Shown here one piece after another: positions 1 to 7,617 of a stretch of DNA of 48,959 nt. Under the pieces are notes generated by a model. It did no database searches. It saw only the letters and a list, made by a program, of their open reading frames with translations, and was not told where the DNA came from. The stretch is taken from positions 1 to 48,959 of the forward strand of contig JBFXAF010000019.1 in assembly GCA_050184585.1 (NCBI GenBank), in the 5' to 3' direction. The position numbers and the translations under genes were made by a program. Each line of letters starts with the position of its first letter. Within the stretch, counting starts at the first letter, position 1. This DNA comes from JBFXAF01 sp050184585. Lineage in GTDB: Bacteria > Pseudomonadota > Alphaproteobacteria > Rhizobiales > Rhizobiaceae.

Positions 1-108
1 TTCAACAAGCTCAAGCATTTCAGACGCATCGCGACCCGCTTCGACCGGCTCGCCGTCCACTTCCTCGGCTTCCTGCAACTCGCCGCCGCAATACTGTGGA
101 TGCGCTGA
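1..108 (+). CDS. IS5-family transposase, C-terminal fragment
   Basis: The window opens inside an ORF on the + strand. It encodes 35 residues (start FNKLKHFRRIATRFDR, end ILWMR) before a TGA at 106-108. The FRRIATRFDRLA block followed by a hydrophobic tail ending in WMR is the characteristic C-terminus of IS5-family DDE transposases of alphaproteobacteria. In that family the final catalytic Glu lies just upstream of this block, outside the window. Only the 3' end is visible, so intactness of the gene cannot be judged. It is not related to the GNAT gene that follows on the other strand. Confidence 0.8.
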   Translation, partial: FNKLKHFRRIATRFDRLAVHFLGFLQLAAAILWMR

Positions 109-121
109 ATGTCGATTCAGC
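1..121 (+). mobile_element. Right end of an IS5-family insertion sequence (partial)
   Basis: The transposase stop is followed at once by an exact 7-bp inverted repeat, GCTGAAT-GTCG-ATTCAGC (104-121). It overlaps the stop codon and probably forms part of the terminal sequence. The element appears to end about where the stop codon of the opposing GNAT gene (122-124) begins. The other end and any target duplication lie outside the window, so the exact boundary is an inference. Confidence 0.55.
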
Positions 122-631
122 CTAGGGCAGCTTCCGCTCCATCTCGACCACCGGCAGGCTGGCCTCCGGCCCCATCCTGGCCCGGCCGCGCCCGATCCGC
201 CTGAAACCCGCGGCCGCATAGAAAGGCTCGGCAAGCAGCGTCGACTGGGCCTGCAGCGCCTTCAGGCCGGCGGCGGCGGCCTCCGCGACGCAGCGATCGA
301 GCAGCATCTTCGCCAGCCCCTTCCTGAGATGCGCGGGATGCGTTGCGAAATGCCGGATGTGGGCGACGCCGTCCGTCATCGGCGCCTTGCCGGGCGCCTC
401 GCGCGTCCAGCCGCCGCACGCCGCCGGCTCACCGTCCACCTCGACGACGTAGTAGGTGCCGCTGGCGAGCAGCTTCGGATTGGCGATCGACATGCTGGGA
501 AGCGCCGCCGTCAGTTCGTCGGCATCGTAGCCGGCGCGCGCCAGCGTCGCGTAGGACGCTGCGATCAGCGCAGACAGAGCCTCGGCGTCCCGCGGCATGG
601 CGACGCGGATCGTGATGACCGGTTCCGGCAT
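122..631 (-). CDS. GNAT-family N-acetyltransferase
   Basis: A 169-residue single-domain Gcn5-related acetyltransferase that would move an acetyl group from acetyl-CoA to an unidentified amine. The acetyl-CoA loop is visible as HLRKGLAKMLLDRC (motif A, R/Q-x-x-G-x-A), after the core strand HIRHFATHP. The C-terminal half has the typical AEPFYAAAGFRRIG motif. The reading frame is open much further upstream, but the start at MPEPVITIRV is preferred because a strong Shine-Dalgarno sequence (GGGAGGAG) sits 6-8 nt before it and the fold begins there. The gene is divergent from recR and its stop abuts the IS end. Substrate unknown. Confidence 0.8.
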   Translation of the reverse strand: MPEPVITIRVAMPRDAEALSALIAASYATLARAGYDADELTAALPSMSIANPKLLASGTYYVVEVDGEPAACGGWTREAPGKAPMTDGVAHIRHFATHPAHLRKGLAKMLLDRCVAEAAAAGLKALQAQSTLLAEPFYAAAGFRRIGRGRARMGPEASLPVVEMERKLP

Positions 632-725
632 GCGAACTCCTCCCGAATCTTCCATCCGTCGCAGGGTAGGCGGCGCCCGGCGTGACGCGCTACCCATTTC
701 GTGCGCACGGCGATAGAGCTTTTCC

Positions 726-1331
726 ATGTCGAAGCGAATCGCAGGTCCCGAGATCGAACGCCTGATCCAGCTGCTGGCCAAGGTGCCGGGGCTCGGTCCC
801 CGCTCGGCGCGACGCGCTGCCCTGCATCTGATCAAGAAGAAGGAACAGCTTCTCGCCCCGCTCGCCGCAGCGACCGCCGACGCGGTCGACAAGGTGCGCG
901 TCTGCTCGATCTGCGGCAACGTCGATACGGTCGATCCCTGCATGATCTGCTCCGATCCGGCGCGGGACGGGGCCACGATCATCGTGGTCGAGGATGTCGG
1001 CGACCTGTGGGCGCTCGAGCGCGCGTCGGCGATGAAGGCGCGATACCACGTGCTCGGCGGCACGCTGTCGCCGCTCGACGGCGTCGGCCCGCAGGACCTG
1101 AACATCCGTGGCCTGGTGTCGCGGGTCGCTGAAGGCGGCGTGCGCGAGGTCGTACTCGCCGTCAACGCGACCGTCGAGGGTCAGACCACCGCGCACTACC
1201 TGACCGATCAGCTTGCCGGCAGCGGCGTCAAGGTTACCCGTCTCGCACATGGCGTTCCGGTCGGTGGCGAACTCGACTATCTCGATGAGGGAACCCTCGC
1301 CGCGGCCCTCAAGTCGCGGACCGCGTTTTGA
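726..1331 (+). CDS. recR: Recombination mediator protein RecR
   Basis: RecR (201 residues, normal length) works with RecF and RecO to load RecA on gapped DNA. An N-terminal helix-hairpin-helix region (KVPGLGPRSARRAALHL, about 19-35) is followed by a four-cysteine zinc finger (Cys60, Cys63, Cys72, Cys75) and a Toprim domain beginning with IIVVEDVGDLWALE near residue 85. The C-terminus carries the conserved LAHGVPVGGELDYLDEGTL segment. Its usual partners dnaX and ybaB are not immediately upstream; a GNAT gene on the other strand and an IS end are there instead. A transglycosylase gene follows 25 nt downstream on the same strand and is probably cotranscribed. Confidence 0.97.
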   Translation: MSKRIAGPEIERLIQLLAKVPGLGPRSARRAALHLIKKKEQLLAPLAAATADAVDKVRVCSICGNVDTVDPCMICSDPARDGATIIVVEDVGDLWALERASAMKARYHVLGGTLSPLDGVGPQDLNIRGLVSRVAEGGVREVVLAVNATVEGQTTAHYLTDQLAGSGVKVTRLAHGVPVGGELDYLDEGTLAAALKSRTAF

Positions 1332-1356
1332 CATGATTGGCGGAGAGAAGGGCGGG

Positions 1357-2586
1357 ATGGGGTTCCGTTCTCTTCTTGCCGTGCTGCTGGTCTGCGTTCT
1401 CGTCTCCCCCGCTTCGGCGGCGCGCGTCGACGATCTCTTCCGTGCGTGGCTCGCCTCCGACCTGTGGCCCGCCGCCCAGTCGCGGGGCGTGTCGAAGGCG
1501 ACCTTCGACGCCGCCTTCAAGGGCGTGAAGCCCAACCTGAAGCTTCCCGACCTCGTCATGCCCGGCGAGAAGCCGAAGACGCCGAAGAAACAGCACCAGG
1601 CCGAATTCGGCTCGCCGGGCGCGTATTTCGCCGAAAAGACGCTCGGCGCCGTGACCGCCGGCGGGCGGTCGCGGGCGGCGAAGCATGCCGGCGTGCTAGC
1701 CGCAGTTGAACGGGCCTACGGCGTGCCGGGGAGCGTGGCGCTTGCGATCTGGGGTCGCGAATCCGGTTTCGGCGCGGCCAAGATTCCGCACGACGCCTTG
1801 GAGGTCCTGGGCACCAAGGCGTTCATGGCGTCGCGCAAGGAGATGTTCCGGGAGGAGGTCCTTGCGGCCCTCGTCATGATCGAGAAGGGTTACGCGACCC
1901 GTGCCGAGATGAGATCGTCCTGGGCCGGGGCTCTCGGCCAGCCGCAGTTCCTGCCGACGTCCTTCCTGGAGTACGCCGCCGACGGCGACGGAGACGGGCG
2001 TGCCGACATCTGGAACTCGGTTCCCGACACGCTGGCCTCGATCGGGCGCTATCTGGCCGACCATGGCTGGGTAAGGGGTCGCGACTGGGGTTTCGAGGTC
2101 ACCGTACCGCCGAGCGTTTCCTGCGCGCTCGAGGGTCCTGACCAGGGCCGGAAGATCTCGCAATGGGCGGCGATGGGCATCGAACGCGTCGGCGGAAAGC
2201 CATTTCCGGCGCATGAGGCGCGGGCCGATGGCTACCTGCTGATGCCCGCCGGGCGCAGCGGACCGGCCTTCGTCGTCACACCGAATTTCTACGTGCTCAA
2301 GGAATACAACGAGAGCGATCTCTACGCGCTTTTCATCGGCCATGCGGCCGACCGCATCGCCTATGGCGACAAGACCTTCGCCGGTGCGTGGGGCAAGGTC
2401 GGCGGCCTCTACCGCTCCGACGTCGCCGCCCTTCAGCGCGGGCTGGAGAAGCTGGGATACGACGTTGGCGGCGCCGACGGCCTGCCCGGCTTCCGGACCC
2501 GCCGCTCGATCGGCGACTGGCAGGCAAGGAACGGCCAGGAGCCCACCTGCTTCCCGGACAAGGCGCTCGTCCAGGCGCTCGGCTAG
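1357..2586 (+). CDS. Secreted lytic murein transglycosylase, MltB-type (SLT_2) with C-terminal peptidoglycan-binding domain
   Basis: It cleaves the MurNAc-GlcNAc bond in peptidoglycan to form 1,6-anhydro-MurNAc ends, in the periplasm. The 409-residue protein has a signal peptide (MGFRSLLAVLLVCVLVSPASA). The SLT_2 domain has AIWGRESGFG with the probable catalytic Glu near residue 135, then ALGQPQFLPTSFLEYA. A C-terminal PG_binding_1 domain (DVAALQRGLEKLGYDVGGADG) covers the last 60 residues. The ATG at 1357 is chosen because the signal peptide begins there and GGAGAGAAGGG precedes it; an in-frame ATG at 1333 is possible. The TAG stop is the first codon of a dispersed repeat (2583-2608). Confidence 0.92.
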   Translation: MGFRSLLAVLLVCVLVSPASAARVDDLFRAWLASDLWPAAQSRGVSKATFDAAFKGVKPNLKLPDLVMPGEKPKTPKKQHQAEFGSPGAYFAEKTLGAVTAGGRSRAAKHAGVLAAVERAYGVPGSVALAIWGRESGFGAAKIPHDALEVLGTKAFMASRKEMFREEVLAALVMIEKGYATRAEMRSSWAGALGQPQFLPTSFLEYAADGDGDGRADIWNSVPDTLASIGRYLADHGWVRGRDWGFEVTVPPSVSCALEGPDQGRKISQWAAMGIERVGGKPFPAHEARADGYLLMPAGRSGPAFVVTPNFYVLKEYNESDLYALFIGHAADRIAYGDKTFAGAWGKVGGLYRSDVAALQRGLEKLGYDVGGADGLPGFRTRRSIGDWQARNGQEPTCFPDKALVQALG

Positions 2587-2857
2587 AGCAATGTTCGACC
2601 AGATTGAACCAGTTCTGTTTCCCCGATGGCGAGGCGATCCGGCAGGAGAGACGCGACGGGCGATGGGGTTCCATCGTCCGAGCGGCTCGACGAACCGGGT
2701 GCCCGCCAGCGGGAAACCCTTCGGGCCGGGTCAATTCGGGCCAAATCCTTCGGTCTCCGGCTCGGCCGATGCACCACATCGACCGTCGCCGAAGCCCTCG
2801 ACCCTGGCCCGAATTCCCTCCGGCAGAACGATTCAATCTGGTCGAACATTGCTCTAG
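2583..2857. repeat. Intergenic element bounded by a perfect 26-bp inverted repeat carrying two stop codons
   Basis: The left arm 2583-2608 (CTAGAGCAATGTTCGACCAG, then ATTGAA) is repeated perfectly in reverse complement at 2832-2857. Similarity extends about 10 nt further inside each arm (GATTGAAcc-aGTTCTG against GATTGAAtc-GTTCTG). The core of about 220 bp has more imperfect inverted pieces around GGCCCGAATT and contains no convincing gene. The TAG in the left arm is the stop of the transglycosylase gene. The TAG in the right arm is the stop of the opposing glycosyltransferase gene. The transcript could fold into a long hairpin serving as a bidirectional terminator; that role is inferred. Confidence 0.85.
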
Positions 2858-3861
2858 ACTGACGGCCTGTCTCGCCTCCCGGCTGCGACCAGGCGCCTGA
2901 ACGCAGCCATGATCGCATCGGGCGGGATGTCCGCCGCGCGCCGTTCCGGGTTGAAGTCGCCCGCCTCGATGATTTCGGCCGCGCCGCAGAGGGGCCGCCA
3001 GCGGGTCATGTTGAACCCGTTGTTGATGACCACCAGTGGCGTCATCACGCAGGACAGGAAGTGGATCATGCCGCTGTGGATCGAGATCGCCGCCTCGGCG
3101 ATCTCGCCAAGCGCCAGCGTCAGATCGTCGACGCTCGCGCGGTCGATCCGGGGGCCGTGTTCGACGATCGCCATGCGGGGCTCGATGGCTTCCAGGCCGG
3201 CTCGCGTCGGTCCCGGTCCCGGCGTCAGAAGATAGATCGGATTGAAACCGTAGGCGATCAGCATGCTCCCGATCGCCGCCGCCTGCTTGTCGGTCATCGC
3301 CTTTTCAGGACCGGCATTGCCGCTGACGAGCGCGACGGGCCGACCGTCGGCGGCCATCGACCGCGCCAGTTCACGCGCGGCCGCCGATGGAAGGAGCCTG
3401 TGATCGAAGGGCAGCATGCGCTTCGCCAGACGCTCGACCATCCGATGATATCGCCATGCATTGTGCCTGGGCCTGGTCTCGAACGGCCTGCCGAAGTCGC
3501 TCGACAGGAGGAAGCCGGGCAGGTTTGCGAGATAGGTCACGCCCTTGCCCGCCAGCCGCATGCGCGCCTTCGCCATGGCAGGCGCGAGGTTGCGCAGGTC
3601 GATCACCGTCACCGGGCCCCCGGACGCCTGCTCCTCGCCGACGATCTGCTCCAGCGGCGCGTCGGGACGGAAGGCGTCGACGAGCCCTGCCACATGCTGC
3701 GGCAGCGCGATCTGAAGCATCGTCCGGTGCGACGCGCCGTAGACGACGCGATGATCCGGGAAGGCGCTGCGCGCGGCCCGTAGCGCCGGCAGGCGCAGCA
3801 GCGCGTCGCCGAACGCATCGATGCGGGAATAGAAGACCAGCACGGGACGGGAAGGGGTCAT
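2854..3861 (-). CDS. Glycosyltransferase family 9 (heptosyltransferase-like) protein
   Basis: A 335-residue GT-B type protein resembling LPS heptosyltransferases (GT9), probably adding a sugar to a cell-surface glycan from an ADP- or other nucleotide-sugar donor in the cytoplasm. The N-terminus has the GT9 signature (RIDAFGDALLRLPALRAARSA). The second domain starts near the PVALVSGNAGPEKAMT segment, and the donor-site region SIHSGMIHFLSCVMTPLVVI lies near residue 270. The start at MTPSRP is preferred over an upstream in-frame extension rich in Arg, because GGAG precedes it. The stop TAG lies within the flanking inverted repeat. The gene is divergent from the DUF6165 gene, 125 nt away. Acceptor and donor unknown. 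Confidence 0.75.
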   Translation of the reverse strand: MTPSRPVLVFYSRIDAFGDALLRLPALRAARSAFPDHRVVYGASHRTMLQIALPQHVAGLVDAFRPDAPLEQIVGEEQASGGPVTVIDLRNLAPAMAKARMRLAGKGVTYLANLPGFLLSSDFGRPFETRPRHNAWRYHRMVERLAKRMLPFDHRLLPSAAARELARSMAADGRPVALVSGNAGPEKAMTDKQAAAIGSMLIAYGFNPIYLLTPGPGPTRAGLEAIEPRMAIVEHGPRIDRASVDDLTLALGEIAEAAISIHSGMIHFLSCVMTPLVVINNGFNMTRWRPLCGAAEIIEAGDFNPERRAADIPPDAIMAAFRRLVAAGRRDRPSV

Positions 3862-3986
3862 TGCTCCGATCCGCGCCGCCTCGTCTGGCCTGCGTCGTTC
3901 GCGGGCACTGGCGGCGACGCCCGGACCTGCTAATACAGCCCGCTTCCGCCCGGTCAAGGCTGGGCCATTGCAACGGCGAGTGCCCG

Positions 3987-4379
3987 ATGTCCAAAACGAT
4001 CAAGGTCGAGATCGCCCCCGGAGAACTGCTGGACAAGCAGTCGATCCTGGAGATCAAGGCCGAGCGTATCGCCGATCCGATGAAGCGCGCCAATGTCCTG
4101 ATCGAGCTCGACATGGTGACGCATGCCCGCGCCGAGAACATCCGGGAGGATGCCGACCTGTCGGCGCTCTACGCCGGGCTCAAGCGCGTCAACGAGGAGC
4201 TTTGGGAAATCGAGGACGCCATCCGCGGCGAGGAGTCGGCCGGGCGTTTCGGCGAGCGTTTCATCGAACTCGCCCGTTCCGTCTACCGCACGAACGACCG
4301 GCGCGCGGCGATCAAGCGCGAGATCAACATGCTCACCGGTTCCCGCATCGTCGAGGAGAAGTCCTACAAGGACTATTGA
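3987..4379 (+). CDS. DUF6165 family protein
   Basis: A 130-residue, highly charged, largely helical soluble protein. Recognisable are the conserved opening IKVEIAPGELLDKQSILEIK and the repeated helical stretch VNEELWEIEDAIR near residue 75. The family (DUF6165) has no established reaction; in related genomes it is often found near glycosyltransferases, which fits the divergent GT9 gene here. No signal peptide or membrane segment is seen. Its 3' end overlaps that of the convergent monooxygenase gene by 7 nt, so the two transcripts share complementary tails. Confidence 0.75.
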   Translation: MSKTIKVEIAPGELLDKQSILEIKAERIADPMKRANVLIELDMVTHARAENIREDADLSALYAGLKRVNEELWEIEDAIRGEESAGRFGERFIELARSVYRTNDRRAAIKREINMLTGSRIVEEKSYKDY

Positions 4380-5386
4380 GGCGTTGAGACGCCCGCCACG
4401 CGCTTAGTCGCCACATCGGACAGGATCTGAAACGAACGCTTTCGCTTTCCGTGGTCGTGGATCTGCGCGGTCACCATCAGTTCATCCGCGCCCGTCCGCT
4501 CGACGAAGTCCGTCACGCCTCGTCGCACCGTTTCCGGCGAACCCACGACCGCGCAGGAAAGCGCCTGGGAGAGCATTGCGCGGGCAGCGGGGTCGAGGCT
4601 GGCCTCGTAGCCCTCGACCGGAGCAGGCAGCTTGCCGGGCCTCCCCGTGCGGAGGTTCACGAACGCCTGCTGCAGCGACGAGAACAGCAGGCGGGCCTCC
4701 TCGTCGGTTTCGGCGGCGCAAACATTCACTCCGAGCATCACCTTCGGCGCTTGCAGCCGTTCCGACGGCTGGAAGCGGGACCGGTATATGTCCAGCGCAT
4801 GTTCGAGTTCCGCCGGCGCGAAATGCGATGCGAATGCATAGGGAAGCCCCAGCATCGCCGCGAGCTGGGCGCCGTAGGTCGAGGACCCGAGGATCCAGAT
4901 CTCGACGTCCTGCCCTTCGCCGGGAACGGCGCGAACGCGCTGCCCTTCATCGGCGGGACGGAACCACCCCATGAGTTCGACCACATCCTGCGGAAAGCCG
5001 TCCACGTTGGATTCGAGATTCCGGCGCAGCGCCCGTGCGGTCGCCATGTCGGTGCCGGGCGCTCGGCCGAGACCAAGATCGACGCGGTTGGGATGGAGCG
5101 CGGCGAGCGTGCCGAACTGTTCGGCGATGACGAGAGGGGCGTGATTGGGCAACATGATGCCGCCTGCCCCAACGCGGATCGTCGAGGTGGCGGCCGCGAC
5201 ATGCGCGATGACCACCGCGGTCGCCGCGCTGGCGATGCCTGGCATGTTGTGATGCTCCGCCAGCCAATACCGCTTGTAACCGAGCGCCTCTGTGTGTCCG
5301 GCGAGATCGATCGAGTTTCGGAGCGACTCGCCCACGCCGCCGCCCTGTGGGACCGGCGAGAGATCGAGGACGGAGAATTCAGTCAT
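4373..5386 (-). CDS. LLM-class flavin-dependent oxidoreductase (luciferase-like monooxygenase)
   Basis: A 337-residue TIM-barrel enzyme of the bacterial-luciferase superfamily, expected to use reduced FMN and oxygen on an unknown small molecule. Diagnostic segments are the N-terminal LDLSPVPQGGGVGESLRNS, YWLAEHHNMPGIASA, the barrel strand IRVGAGGIMLPNHAPL, and RVDLGLGRAPGTD. It is most like the single-subunit YhbW/MsnO8-type group. Its ATG overlaps the TGA of the upstream N-acetyltransferase gene by 8 nt (ATGACTGA), which indicates translational coupling. No substrate can be assigned from the sequence. Confidence 0.85.
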   Translation of the reverse strand: MTEFSVLDLSPVPQGGGVGESLRNSIDLAGHTEALGYKRYWLAEHHNMPGIASAATAVVIAHVAAATSTIRVGAGGIMLPNHAPLVIAEQFGTLAALHPNRVDLGLGRAPGTDMATARALRRNLESNVDGFPQDVVELMGWFRPADEGQRVRAVPGEGQDVEIWILGSSTYGAQLAAMLGLPYAFASHFAPAELEHALDIYRSRFQPSERLQAPKVMLGVNVCAAETDEEARLLFSSLQQAFVNLRTGRPGKLPAPVEGYEASLDPAARAMLSQALSCAVVGSPETVRRGVTDFVERTGADELMVTAQIHDHGKRKRSFQILSDVATKRVAGVSTPQ

Positions 5387-6251
5387 GGTCCGCCTCCAGG
5401 ATGCGCTTCGAGGCCACTGCCGCCGCGAAGGCGGATCGATCCGGCACGGCGATGCCGAACGGTCCTTCCAGCAGGTCGATGAGGTCCTCGGCCGACGCGA
5501 TCCGCCGCTGTTCGGACCTGCCGCCGCGATGGTGGATGGAGAGCCGCCCGTTTCGCAGCCCGAGCCGGTGGTGATCGAGGGAGCGCGCCGCCATCAGCGA
5601 CGTCACGAAATGCGATACCGGGCTGTTCGAAAGAAAGTAGCTGGTGACTCCATAGTCGACGTCGAGTTGTGGTTGCAGGTCGAAGTCGTAGAGCGTGCGC
5701 CAGTCGCCGCTGACCTCGGCCTGCATCCGGAAGACGGCTCCGGCGGCAACCACTCGGAATCGCTCATGCGGCGTTTCCTGTTCCAGCCCCGGCTCGAGCA
5801 GCAGCGGGGCGGTCTGGGTGAGGCCGCCGAACCCGGCGTCGGCGATCCAGGTCTGGCCGTCGAGTTCGACGCGGATCAGCATGTGGCTGCGCGGCGTTAC
5901 CGCGTTCTCCGGCCTTCCCCACAGCACCCGCGCGGCAAGCCCCGTCACGTCGAAGCCCGAGGCGGCGAGCGCGCGCATGAAGAGGATGTTGTGCTCGAAG
6001 CAGTAGCCGCCGCGACCGCTCCGCACCAGTTTCGACTCGATCGCCTCGATATCGAGGCTGACCGCGACTCCCAGCAACGGGTCGAGGTTCTCGAAAGGAA
6101 TTGCCGCCGGATGGAGTCGATGCAACGCCTTCAGAACTTCGAGAGTCGGCGCGCGGTTTCCCGAATAGCCGATACGTTCAAGATAGGCGTCTAGGTCCAG
6201 CACCAGTCCGTCTTCGCTTCGATGACCGGGCGCATATAGGCGAGCGGGCAA
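5379..6251 (-). CDS. Arylamine N-acetyltransferase
   Basis: It transfers acetyl from acetyl-CoA to arylamines or hydrazines through a cysteine intermediate. All three catalytic residues are visible: Cys84 in RGGYCFEHN, His123 in RSHMLIRV and Asp138 in IADAGFGG (numbering from the TTG at 6251). No ATG gives this frame. A TTG at 6251 gives 290 residues; a GTG at 6203 would give 274, nearer the usual family length and beginning directly at LDLDAYLERIGY. It starts 12 nt after the AI-2E-family gene and overlaps the monooxygenase gene, so the three probably form one operon. The physiological substrate is unknown. Confidence 0.88.
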   Translation of the reverse strand: MPARLYAPGHRSEDGLVLDLDAYLERIGYSGNRAPTLEVLKALHRLHPAAIPFENLDPLLGVAVSLDIEAIESKLVRSGRGGYCFEHNILFMRALAASGFDVTGLAARVLWGRPENAVTPRSHMLIRVELDGQTWIADAGFGGLTQTAPLLLEPGLEQETPHERFRVVAAGAVFRMQAEVSGDWRTLYDFDLQPQLDVDYGVTSYFLSNSPVSHFVTSLMAARSLDHHRLGLRNGRLSIHHRGGRSEQRRIASAEDLIDLLEGPFGIAVPDRSAFAAAVASKRILEADHD

Positions 6252-6263
6252 GCCCGCGCAAAC

Positions 6264-7418
6264 CTATGCCTTCGCCGGCCGTGCCTCGTCGTCTCCGGCA
6301 CCTTCGTCGACCTCCGGCCCCTGCTGCGCCGAGAGGAAGGTGCCGACATGCCGCAAACCTTCGAAATGGTCGCAGAACACCTTGACGACCACCAGCAGCG
6401 GAACGGCGATCAGCGCCCCGATGAAGCCCCACAGCCACGACCAGAAAGCGACGGCGATGAAGATCGCCACGGCGTTGATCTCGAGCCTGCGCCCCACGAC
6501 GAGCGGCGTGACCAGTTGGCCCTCAATCACGTTGCAGAAGACGACGAAGGCCGGTGGAAGCGCGGCGTAGGCCAGGCTGTCGAAGCTGACGAGCGCGATC
6601 ACCGCCACCATGACGACGGTGGCCAGCGATCCGATATAGGGGAGGAAGTTGAGTAGCGCGGCCAGCGCCCCGAAAACGAAAGGGTTCGGCATCCCGAGCG
6701 CCCACAGGCCAAGTCCCACCGCGACGCCAAGGCTGCCATTGATGACGGCCACGGTGAAGAGATAGCGCGATATCTCGCGCTCGACGTCGTAGACCACGCG
6801 CAGCGCGCGCTTCTTTTCGCTCAGCCTGGCGAAGGATTTGACGATCTTTTCGTAGAACATGGTGCCGGACGCCAGCAGGAACAGCGAGAGGACGAATGTG
6901 ATCGCGATCGTGGTGCTCGCGGAGAGAAGGTTGCCGGCAGCCTGCGAGATGATCCCGGGCTGCTGGACCACCACCTTCTGCACGCCAGGCTCCCGGGCGG
7001 TTTCAGCGACGTCGTCCACCTGCTCCGAGATTCTGAGGAAATGATCCAGGGGGGTTCGGATCTCGGCGACCCGTTCCTGCAGCTTGCGACCGATCTCCGG
7101 CGCCTCGTTGATGAGCTGGGTTACCGGACTGCTGAGGAGATAGCCGGCAACGGCGATCACGACCACCGAGACGAGCACCAGCAGGGTTGCCGAAACGGCC
7201 TCCGAGACCCCCTGCTTGCGCAGGAACCGCACAATCGGCGTGAGCATGAGCGCGAGCAGGAAGGCGAGCACCACCGGCAGGAAGAAGTCGCGCGCGAAAT
7301 AGAGCGCATAGGCCAGCGCGAACAGGAAGAGGCCGGTGAGCAATCGCCTGACGATTTTCAGGTCGATGATGCTGTCGCGTTCCGTCGTTTCGCCGGCGCG
7401 AGGTCTGGCTTGCGTCAT
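6264..7418 (-). CDS. AI-2E family transporter (PerM/TqsA-like membrane protein)
   Basis: A 384-residue inner-membrane protein with about eight hydrophobic segments in the AI-2E/PerM pattern. There is an N-terminal pair (FLFALAYALYFARDF, VVLAFLLALMLTPIVRFL), a third segment, a cytoplasmic stretch, then the conserved block INGSLGVAVGLGLWALGMPNPFVFG near residue 230 and FLPYIGSL. Family members export small molecules or act as Na+/H+ exchangers; the substrate here is not known. The ATG is preceded by GAGGGA. An EcfG-like promoter (7458-7483) lies 40 nt upstream, suggesting induction in the general stress response. It heads a probable operon with the arylamine acetyltransferase and monooxygenase genes. 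Confidence 0.9.
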   Translation of the reverse strand: MTQARPRAGETTERDSIIDLKIVRRLLTGLFLFALAYALYFARDFFLPVVLAFLLALMLTPIVRFLRKQGVSEAVSATLLVLVSVVVIAVAGYLLSSPVTQLINEAPEIGRKLQERVAEIRTPLDHFLRISEQVDDVAETAREPGVQKVVVQQPGIISQAAGNLLSASTTIAITFVLSLFLLASGTMFYEKIVKSFARLSEKKRALRVVYDVEREISRYLFTVAVINGSLGVAVGLGLWALGMPNPFVFGALAALLNFLPYIGSLATVVMVAVIALVSFDSLAYAALPPAFVVFCNVIEGQLVTPLVVGRRLEINAVAIFIAVAFWSWLWGFIGALIAVPLLVVVKVFCDHFEGLRHVGTFLSAQQGPEVDEGAGDDEARPAKA

Positions 7419-7457
7419 GACGATTCCCTCAAGGCCCGCCGTCGCGAGCCCGCAATG

Positions 7458-7483
7458 AACGTGCGCAACGGCCCGAAGGTTCC
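7458..7483 (-). promoter_or_regulatory. EcfG (general stress sigma factor)-like promoter for the AI-2E family gene
   Basis: On the minus strand GGAAC (7483-7479), a 17-nt spacer and CGTT (7461-7458) match the alphaproteobacterial EcfG/RpoE2 consensus GGAAC-N16/17-CGTT. Transcription would start near 7450, giving a leader of about 33 nt before the ATG at 7418. The match is seen directly; sigma-factor use is inferred. Confidence 0.6.
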
Positions 7484-7617
7484 GCCGCGTTCCCGCTCGC
7501 GTGCGCCTTTCTGGCGCATCCTCAGCGAATTTTCATGGGTCCAATGCAGCCAAATGGCTTGAATCCGCCCGTCGCGTCAGTATGTAAACGGCGCGAAGCA
7601 TTGCAGGATCATCGATA

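Noticed and set aside
2583..2918. Short open frames within the inverted-repeat element
   Set aside because: They contain the repeat arms, lack ribosome sites and show no protein-like features; the element looks non-coding.
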